From Schoenoplectus triqueter (Eukaryota > Streptophyta > Magnoliopsida > Poales > Cyperaceae): a stretch of DNA of 38,407 bases. The notes below the pieces were generated by a model, which had not been told where the DNA came from, made no database searches, and saw only the letters and a list, made by a program, of their open reading frames with translations. Below are positions 32,522 to 38,407 of the stretch, piece after piece. The stretch is taken from the NCBI GenBank assembly GCA_964058805.1, contig CAXKVV010000846.1, positions 1 through 38,407 on the forward strand, in the 5' to 3' direction. Position 1 is the stretch's first letter. Each line of letters starts with the position of its first letter. The position numbers and the translations under genes are program-made.

Positions 32522-33820
32522 CTAATAAATAGAATAACAAATCTTTTTCAACACATCGATGTGCTCCTTTGACAACGCAAGATGAACTTCGACCGCACCA
32601 CGTTCCATGCATGAAGAAGCTAACACCGTCAAACCTTCAATTGGAATGTTCGGCGTGAAGAACGCACAAGGCTTCCCGTATCCGAAATCAAGATCATGAA
32701 TACTGAAACCCAACCAACTGTCCACCTCCAAGTCCGGTGAAAGCACTGCTCCTGGAGCAGGACACGATGCAACCAGCACTTCACCATTCTTTGTTGTTGC
32801 TGCACCAAAATCAATGAATGACTTTATGTACGCATCATTGACCAGAGCGATTGCTTCCCGTATTTCATTGATGACATGTTCATAACTCGATGTAACAAGG
32901 TCTATGACGCGTAACTTTGGAAAAGCCCATAGAACCATGTTACCAAAGAAGTTCAGTGGTACAGCAGGCCTAACCCGGCCTCGACAGTTCACTGCTACTC
33001 TAATTTGCGTGAAGTCATTTTCCTTCAACCCACGGGCAACAGTTACTTTCTTCCACACGTGTGCAAGAAGACACTCAAATTTGGTACAGCCACCAGGCAC
33101 CAAAGCCTTGAGCTTTGATATGAAATCTGCAGAGAACCGTAGCGTCAAGTTTTGTGCATTATTATTGTGGCAGCTATCATAATAACTTTTAGAATGATTA
33201 AAAGCTCGCTTTCCAAACTCGATACTGGCATGATCGAACAAGCTCAACGGTACTTTTCTTGGAACAACAGTTGTCACTCGGTCAAGAAATGGAGCAGGTA
33301 AAGCCGTGTCTGGTTCGCGAACTGCCCGACTCCATAAAGAGAAGAAGTTGCTAAACGATAGCCCATCACCTAAATAGTGGTGACATGTCAGCCCAATTAC
33401 TAGGCTGCCACATGTGAAACGGTTCAGCTGGACTTGCATAAGTTCCTCCAAACCTTCATCAGTACCAGGGTATAGTTGCTCCAGATTCTCAGATTTTTCA
33501 AGAGGTATGTTCTCGTGGAGTTTTGATGAAACCTTCGCCTCGATAACTCGTATTCCAGCATTGTTGATAGAAATGCAGGGCTGGCCCTTGCTATCCGTCG
33601 TTAAACGGCCAGCAATGTGAGGAAAGTATGAGAGAACGTGTGATAAACCGTCTTTTATTTGTTCATTTGTTGGGGTTGGGGATTGAAAAGCAAAGATGGT
33701 AGGGACATAACCATTGAGGGCTGCTCGGTCAAAAATTGTCAGTGGGATTAACTTGCCATAGTACTGGAAAGAATTAGCAGCCGGTTTTAGTAGAATGGTG
33801 CTTGTAATCTCTGTTGCCAT
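32522..33820 (-). CDS. BAHD acyltransferase, probably amine/hydroxycinnamoyl type
   Basis: Intact, intronless gene of 432 residues, normal for the family (430-460). BAHD enzymes are cytosolic and move an acyl group from an acyl-CoA to an alcohol or amine. The catalytic motif HxxxD is seen as HHYLGDG (H148, D152). The structural motif DFGWG is seen as DFGYG (378-382). FGNMVLWAFP (292-301) and LEVDSWLGF (364-372) are family blocks. The stretches around FGNMVLWAFP, YIKSFIDF and LEVDSWL resemble the clade of agmatine/putrescine/tryptamine N-acyltransferases, so an amine acceptor is likely but not shown. The ATG at 33820 gives MATEITSTIL, a typical BAHD start. The frame runs 21 codons further upstream without an ATG. 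No break is seen although transposons lie on both sides. Confidence 0.95.
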   Translation of the reverse strand: MATEITSTILLKPAANSFQYYGKLIPLTIFDRAALNGYVPTIFAFQSPTPTNEQIKDGLSHVLSYFPHIAGRLTTDSKGQPCISINNAGIRVIEAKVSSKLHENIPLEKSENLEQLYPGTDEGLEELMQVQLNRFTCGSLVIGLTCHHYLGDGLSFSNFFSLWSRAVREPDTALPAPFLDRVTTVVPRKVPLSLFDHASIEFGKRAFNHSKSYYDSCHNNNAQNLTLRFSADFISKLKALVPGGCTKFECLLAHVWKKVTVARGLKENDFTQIRVAVNCRGRVRPAVPLNFFGNMVLWAFPKLRVIDLVTSSYEHVINEIREAIALVNDAYIKSFIDFGAATTKNGEVLVASCPAPGAVLSPDLEVDSWLGFSIHDLDFGYGKPCAFFTPNIPIEGLTVLASSCMERGAVEVHLALSKEHIDVLKKICYSIY

Positions 33821-33844
33821 TATGTTTATTTGGAACGTCGAACG

Positions 33845-33932
33845 TGTATAAAGCCCTAAATTAAACTTGTGATTACAATGCAAGAAAGGTTATACTTATA
33901 CAAGCTATTAAGATCCTAAAGAGTGGGTAGGT
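33845..33932 (-). promoter_or_regulatory. Acyltransferase promoter: TATA-like words and MYB AC-element
   Basis: On the minus strand GTATAAGTATAA (about 33888-33899) and CTTTATACA (about 33845-33853) are TATA-like words 25-80 bp before the ATG. ACCTACC (33926-33932), inside CCACCTACCC, is the AC-I element bound by R2R3-MYB regulators of phenylpropanoid genes. It lies about 106 bp upstream of the ATG. Confidence 0.5.
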
Positions 33933-34241
33933 GGGTGTGATCAAAAGAGAACCATTCACTTCGGTCATCGTCCCAATTGATTGAGAATAAGAATATTATA
34001 TTGTTACGTGCTAAGAACATTACAAACTCGCATTAGTTTTCTATTAGAACGCGTACGGGAGCAGACTGGTTCATTGGTAGTCTTATGTAAGCCTAATTAG
34101 TTCAGGAGTGTTTATCGATGTATTAGTTAAAGTTTGGCGCATTGCATTAATCAATTCTATGTTTATCATATATATTACAGCTCGTATGAATTTCATTAAA
34201 AGATTTTAATGATGTGAACCTACCTTCGAACGTTATACTTA
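33933..34241. other. Upstream flank of the acyltransferase, nothing else seen
   Basis: AT-rich with no repeat or ORF. It is the only non-repetitive promoter sequence left before the repeat block begins. Confidence 0.4.
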
Positions 34242-34907
34242 AAGCTGCAAACGAATTAAATTCGATCAAACTCATTAATATTTGAGTTTGATTTGAAATT
34301 ATTTTAAACTAAATCAAATTCAAACTAAATTGAACTCGAACTAAATCGAATTCGAGATAAATCAAACTCGAACTGAAATTGAACTCTAAACGAAATCAAT
34401 TATTTTAATTTTTATATTTATTTTCAAATTATCATAAATAATTATAGCTTAAATAATATTTTTTTATTAATTTGTATTAAGATTAAAAAATTAACTAATA
34501 TTTATTATTTTAATAATAAATTAATAATATGTTATTAATTTTATAATAAAATTGATGGCTCTAGGGTGGATGATATTTAAGCGTAGAATAGTGCAAGATT
34601 GTAAATAATCTAAGCTAGAAATATATAAAACTGATTTGGAGTTTAGTGTTCAAGTGTAATAGCAGTGGGAGACAATTTAATTTAATTCAATTCTCACAAG
34701 AATATAGCAATCAAATAAATGAGAGAAAAGAAAAGAAAAGATTAAACAAGAACACAAAATGTAATGAAGTTCGGATTAAAATACATACGTCTCCGGGACT
34801 CCCAACCTCTAACAATTGAGATTGGGCTGAAACACTAAAAAATAATTTTACACATATAGAACTTGGTCCCTTACACAAAAATAGGTTATCAAATCTATCG
34901 ATAATAA
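34242..34907. other. Degenerate repeat related in wording to the hAT-like element
   Basis: It starts AGCTGCAAACGAATTAAATTCG and is rich in TCAAACTC-, AACTCGAACT- and AAATCAAATTC-type words, much like the subterminal parts of the element at 19351-19893. No matching right end or target duplication was found. The rest is AT-rich. Confidence 0.3.
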
Positions 34908-35027
34908 GAGTGACAATACATTCAAAAAATTGAGTGACAACACACTCAAAATAAAAGATGAGTGATAACGCACTAAACAAATGAGCACTACAACTCAAAA
35001 AAGGTGAGCACTACAGCTCAAAATAGT
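34908..35027. repeat. 23-28-bp tandem repeat with internal symmetry
   Basis: Five units start at 34908, 34932, 34960, 34983 and 35006. They have the form GAGTGACAACACACTCAAAA or GAGCACTACAACTCAAAA. The GAGTG...CACTC and GAGC...GCTC parts are short inverted pairs within each unit. Confidence 0.8.
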
Positions 35028-35269
35028 TTATAAGTAGAGTAGATCACGAATGATCAAGTTAGGAGAATAGAGAGAAACTAGATTGAGTTTAAATATGGAT
35101 TTGATTAATTGAGTATTTCTATCTCTTGGCTTATCTCTCTCACTTTGTATATGGCTAATAAGCTCTCTGAAAGAATGATTTGGCTAGATGGATCTGTTAC
35201 AAATCAGTGAGAGATGTGATCTTTTTAAAATATATCTTCTGAAACATATGAAGAAATTATTTTCGGTTT

Positions 35270-35512
35270 GAACCATTATAATGATTACTTAACCGTTATG
35301 ACGGCTTAGAAAACATAGCTGTTGGATCTTATTGGGCTGAATCGTTATAACGATTCATTGAACTGTTATACGTTTCATAAACCGTTGCAACGATTACTTA
35401 ACCGTTACACAACGATACATTCTAACTTCTTTGAGAACTTTTCTGCCTTAAAATATTTTTGAGTATTGAGATGAACCGTTACAACGGTTACTGAACCGTT
35501 ATAACGATTTAC
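35270..35512. repeat. 20-bp palindromic repeat array, AACCGTTAyAACGrTT
   Basis: Eight units start at 35270, 35290, 35338, 35359, 35379, 35399, 35473 and 35493, in groups of 2, 4 and 2 at 20-21-bp spacing. The clearest unit is GAACCGTTACAACGGTTACT (35473), a perfect inverted repeat of AACCGTT. AACCGTT/AACGGTT is a known MYB-binding core. Confidence 0.85.
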
Positions 35513-35884
35513 CGGGCATAAATATTTTTTTTGTTGTTTAAGCTCAATTTATCTTAACTAATTCAACCCAGTTTGAGTCTAATTAAATCTAGGCTTAATG
35601 CAGTCTTGATTAACTTCTTATATTTTATCATTAGTCTTGGTTCTTGTGCACTAATCCATTTTGCATCTTAACTCAAACAAGACAAATTATAAAATTCAAA
35701 ATTATTTTGTAAATCGACAAATCAAAAAAGATGTTTAGTACAACAAAAATAATTATATTATTGCATATATTATTGACTAAATAGTTAAAAAAAATATACA
35801 AATAACTACATATCAAACTATTATGTATCAAATTCAAACTAGTTCATTAGAAAATTATGAAACCAAACTCGAATTTAACTAACA

Positions 35885-36070
35885 AAACCAGTATAATAGA
35901 ATCTTTCCGCAGGTGGAGTTAAGCTAGGCTGCAAGCTTTAAGTGCTTCGCTTTTCGGTAGCAATTAATCAGGTATGTGTAAAGTAAATCCGTCCGGGTAG
36001 GCGCAGGAGACTGAGCAAAGCGTGACGATCGTCTGACTTATTAAATCGATATTGTATTTTTATAAATCTA
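35885..36070. repeat. Interspersed repeat copy A (unoccupied site)
   Basis: GTGGAGTTAAGCTAGGCTGCAAG followed by GTGCTTCGCTTTTCGGTAGC, AATCAGGTATGTGTAAAGTA and GACGATCGTCTGACTTA is matched by sequence at 37914-38245. Copy A lacks the 170-bp foldback found there. A third, partial copy (TATAATAGCATCTTTCCG, GATGGAGTTAAGCTAGGC) lies at 36974-37012. Confidence 0.75.
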
Positions 36071-36329
36071 ATATATACTTTTTGCTTTGTCTTTTCATTT
36101 TGAGCCGGATCTACGACTACGATGTATTGGAAGGATCTCTGCCCTTTCTCTTCTTTGGAGGGCTGACGTAGATTGGTAGGTGATCCACATGAGCAAATAG
36201 GGGTTGGAGCCAACCAACGATTTGACCAGATCGCAATTCATTTGAGAAGATATAAATAATTTGACTATGGAAAAGGAAAGCCTGCAAAATGGCGAAGCTA
36301 TTCGTCTAATTTTATCGAAAATTTGAGTA

Positions 36330-36720
36330 AAAATAGTGTGAGATTGCTCGCCGAGATGTTCTATGACTCAACTCAAATATATATCAAATCATTTCTAAAT
36401 TTAGATTTAAATTTCTCAATAAATTAATTATATCAAAATGTTTCATGATACATAAAATTTTGATTTTTTTAAAAGATGATATATTCATTTTAAAATATTG
36501 ATTATTTAATAATATTCTAGAGTCATTTTAAAAAATCTAAAACAAGTATAAATTGTTAGATGTTTAAAAAAATAGAAATTTTTTTATATCTCTTAAGATT
36601 TTAATATGAAGAATTCATTGAGTGATAGATACCAAAATTTTAAAGATGATTTGATATATATTTATTTATGTTAAACTCATGAAAAATCTATATGAGATTA
36701 AACTCACACTATCTTTATTT
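36330..36720. mobile_element. Foldback element related to the one at 13 kb
   Basis: The left end (ATAGTGTGAGATTGCTC, then CAAATATATATCAAATCATTT) and the right end read in reverse (ATAGTGTGAGTTTAATCTC, then AAATATATATCAAATCATCTT) are inverted copies with mismatches. No coding capacity. Its right half (ATATGAAGAATTCATTGAGTG, GATTTGATATAT) resembles the right half of the 13.0-13.4 kb element. Confidence 0.6.
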
Positions 36721-37018
36721 TAAAAAAATCATATAAATTATACTTGGGTTCAATAGAAAATGAAAAATAATAAAATATTCAATTTAATGAAAAATAAGTT
36801 ATAATATTAATTAACAATTAATATCTAAGTCATAATATTAGAAAGTAAGGCCGTCAGCTTTAGACTGATTGGTAAAACTAATTAATTTCTTTTTCTTTAG
36901 AAAAGAACTTAAGAGAAGAAATAATATAGCTCGAATAGCGGAGGGACCCGCTAGCAGATTCCTATCTAAACCCGTATAATAGCATCTTTCCGAAGATGGA
37001 GTTAAGCTAGGCACAAGT
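36721..37018. other. AT-rich spacer with partial repeat copy
   Basis: AT-rich to about 36900, then a partial copy of the interspersed repeat seen at 35885-36070. No gene. Confidence 0.4.
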
Positions 37019-37026
37019 GTGGATTC

Positions 37027-37502
37027 TAGGCATTTGTTAATGGGTACCGTGGGTATAGGCCAGGCACAATCGCGGCGGGCAGTGGGTAGGGCGGGTACGG
37101 GCACGGGCACAGCGGGTAGACGGGTAGGACGGGCATAGGTAGACGGGTTTTTTTTTTCAAAACCGTATCCTACCCGTGCCCGTCTCGGGTACACGGGTAC
37201 TGGGTTTTTTTTTGCTATTTTTATTTTATAAATATATTTTTTATTTTGTAATGTCGTAAAATCTGAATAATATACGGGCGGGGGGTACACGGGTATGGAT
37301 AGACGAGTACGGGGTACGGATGGCGGGTAAACGGGTACGAGTACAACGGGTTTTTTCCAAAAAAATGGTGACCGGCCTTCTCAAACCCGTACCCGTGTAC
37401 CTGTTTACCCGCCTATACCCGGACACGGGTATGGATACCCCGGGTAACGGGCACGGGGTTCACGGATACGGATTGTACCCGCCGAGTTTTAGCAAACCTC
37501 TA
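37027..37502. mobile_element. GGGTACGGG-rich hAT-like non-autonomous element
   Basis: The termini TAGGCATTTGTTAA and, in reverse, TAGAGGTTTGCTAA are imperfect inverted repeats. The 8-bp flanks GTGGATTC (37019-37026) and GTAGATTG (37503-37510) agree at six of eight positions, as a decayed hAT-type duplication would. The interior is a patchwork of CGGGTACGGGCACGGG and ACCCGTACCCGTG words on both strands, so it can fold on itself. The 150-codon minus-strand frame is a by-product of this low complexity. Confidence 0.45.
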
Positions 37503-37510
37503 GTAGATTG

Positions 37511-37913
37511 AATATAGGCCGGATGCAGCTGCCCTTTGTATATTGAAAAATAATATTTTTAAATATGTTTTTGATATTCTTTCTTCTCTGAAATTTTTTT
37601 TTACCTCTTAAATTATTTAATTTTTTTTATTAAGAAAAAATATTTAATATCATACATAATAAAATAATTATATAAATATTTTAAAATATGAGGTTCTGTA
37701 GATTAACTTGTTTATTTATTACTTTTGAGTTTTATTTTGTTGATTTTTTTAATATTTAAAAGAATATTATTTTGATAATTTTTTCATTAGATAAAAATAT
37801 ATATTATAAATTATAAATTTTTATTTAATATCTAATTAATTAATAAATTTAAATTTCATAAATAATTATAATCAGATAATTGTCATCTTATCAAAATTTC
37901 GCATCCCACCTGA
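37511..37913. other. AT-rich spacer, nothing recognised
   Basis: No repeat, ORF or transposon end could be supported. Confidence 0.4.
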
Positions 37914-38245
37914 CTAGGCTGCAAGCACAGGTGGGAATCAGATCTGCTGTCGCGCGGCACAGTGCGGCGCAGCACGTGGTCCGTTCGATCACATCGAATT
38001 TCGTGCTAACTCGAATTTTTTTAAGTACTAGCACGAATCTCGAAGTGATCGAACGGACCACGTGCTGCGCCGCACCATGCCGCGCGACAGTGGATCCGGG
38101 TCCAGCACAGGTGTGCTTCGCTCTTCGATAGCACTTAATCAGGTATGTCTAAAGTAAATCCGTCCTGGTAGCCGGTAGGGGCAGGAGATTGAGCAAAGCA
38201 TGACGGTCGTCTGACTTAATGAATCGATATCTGTATTATTTTATC
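37914..38245. repeat. Interspersed repeat copy B, carrying an insertion
   Basis: ACTAGGCTGCAAG, GTGCTTCGCTCTTCGATAGC, AATCAGGTATGTCTAAAGTA and GACGGTCGTCTGACTTA align with copy A at 35926-36070. The copies diverge at scattered bases. Copy B is split by the foldback at 37934-38103. Confidence 0.75.
37934..38103. mobile_element. 170-bp Mutator-like foldback element
   Basis: Arms of 75 bp (37934-38008 and 38029-38103) surround a 20-bp loop. The inner 62 bp of each arm pair with five mismatches. The outer 13 bp (GGAATCAGATCTG against GGACCCGGATCCA) pair more loosely. A perfect 10-bp direct repeat AGCACAGGTG flanks it (37924-37933 and 38104-38113), close to the 9-10 bp duplications of Mutator-type elements. 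It is GC-rich in an AT-rich region. It has no coding capacity, so a transposase in trans is required. Confidence 0.82.
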
Positions 38246-38407
38246 AAAATTAATATTTTTGAATTTGGCTCGTGATAATGATAACGATGAACAGGTGGGA
38301 TCAACTAACTCCAACAAAAATAGGCTTGGTGATAATGATAACGATATTTTACACGTCAACATCACGAATCTTCGTAGCTTAAATACTTTTTTGATTGGCA
38401 CTTGATT
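38246..38407. other. Window end, non-coding
   Basis: The word GTGATAATGATAACGAT occurs twice (about 38272 and 38329). No gene seen. Confidence 0.4.

Noticed and set aside
33821..33883. Upstream extension of the acyltransferase frame by 21 codons
   Set aside because: It has no ATG, and MATEITS at 33820 matches the usual BAHD N-terminus.
34242..35880. A second complete hAT-like element starting AGCTGCAAACGAA
   Set aside because: No matching right end and no 8-bp duplication could be found, so only the resemblance in wording is reported.
36838..37290. 150-codon minus-strand frame rich in PVPVYPRRARVG
   Set aside because: Produced by the CCCGTACCCG repeat and adjoining low-complexity sequence; no domain.

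Overview
This is an AT-rich plant nuclear window, most likely from a eudicot. The signs are GT-AG introns, a BAHD acyltransferase gene, a fragment of a plant-type formate-tetrahydrofolate ligase gene, and a dense set of plant transposons (Ty3/gypsy LTR elements, hAT-like and Mutator-like foldback elements, a Helitron remnant). There is no bacterial-style gene packing and I see no rRNA or tRNA gene. The species cannot be fixed from the sequence.

Layout. 0-2.6 kb: non-coding DNA with a 42-bp tandem array built on a palindromic core. 3.4-8.3 kb: an unrecognised multi-exon gene on the minus strand. Six C-terminal exons join in phase, a probable 5' exon lies at 7.5-7.8 kb, and an E2F-type site plus two G-boxes lie upstream. 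8.6-11 kb: AT-rich duplicated DNA. 12.2-12.8 kb: a decayed 5' fragment of formate-tetrahydrofolate ligase (minus strand), next to a start-codon exon of another gene. 13.0-13.4 kb: a foldback element. 14.3-18.7 kb: a Helitron remnant that keeps only the last helicase exon, preceded by five copies of a ~360-bp tandem repeat.

18.7-32.1 kb is a nest. The outer layer looks like a single ~5-kb LTR (solo LTR) with matching GTTTT flanks. It was later hit by a 543-bp hAT-like element (8-bp duplication AACCCTTG) and by a 7,844-bp Athila-type element (5-bp duplication CCAAA). The Athila-type element has two 1,406-bp LTRs that look identical by eye, a tRNA-Asp-type primer site and polypurine tracts. It has one long ORF in which gag-protease is fused in frame to the last part of integrase. 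Reverse transcriptase, RNase H and most of the integrase core are gone, so it is a very young non-autonomous element that must have been copied by enzymes from another element.

32.5-33.8 kb: the only clearly intact host gene, an intronless BAHD acyltransferase (minus strand) with a MYB AC-element in its short promoter. 34.2-38.4 kb: repeats again. These are a 20-bp array of palindromic AACCGTT...AACGGTT units, a foldback element related to the one at 13 kb, a GGGTACGGG-rich hAT-like element, and a 170-bp Mutator-like foldback whose unoccupied paralogous site is present about 2 kb upstream.

The genes do not form a pathway. The main story is layered transposon insertion around one metabolic gene and one unidentified host gene.
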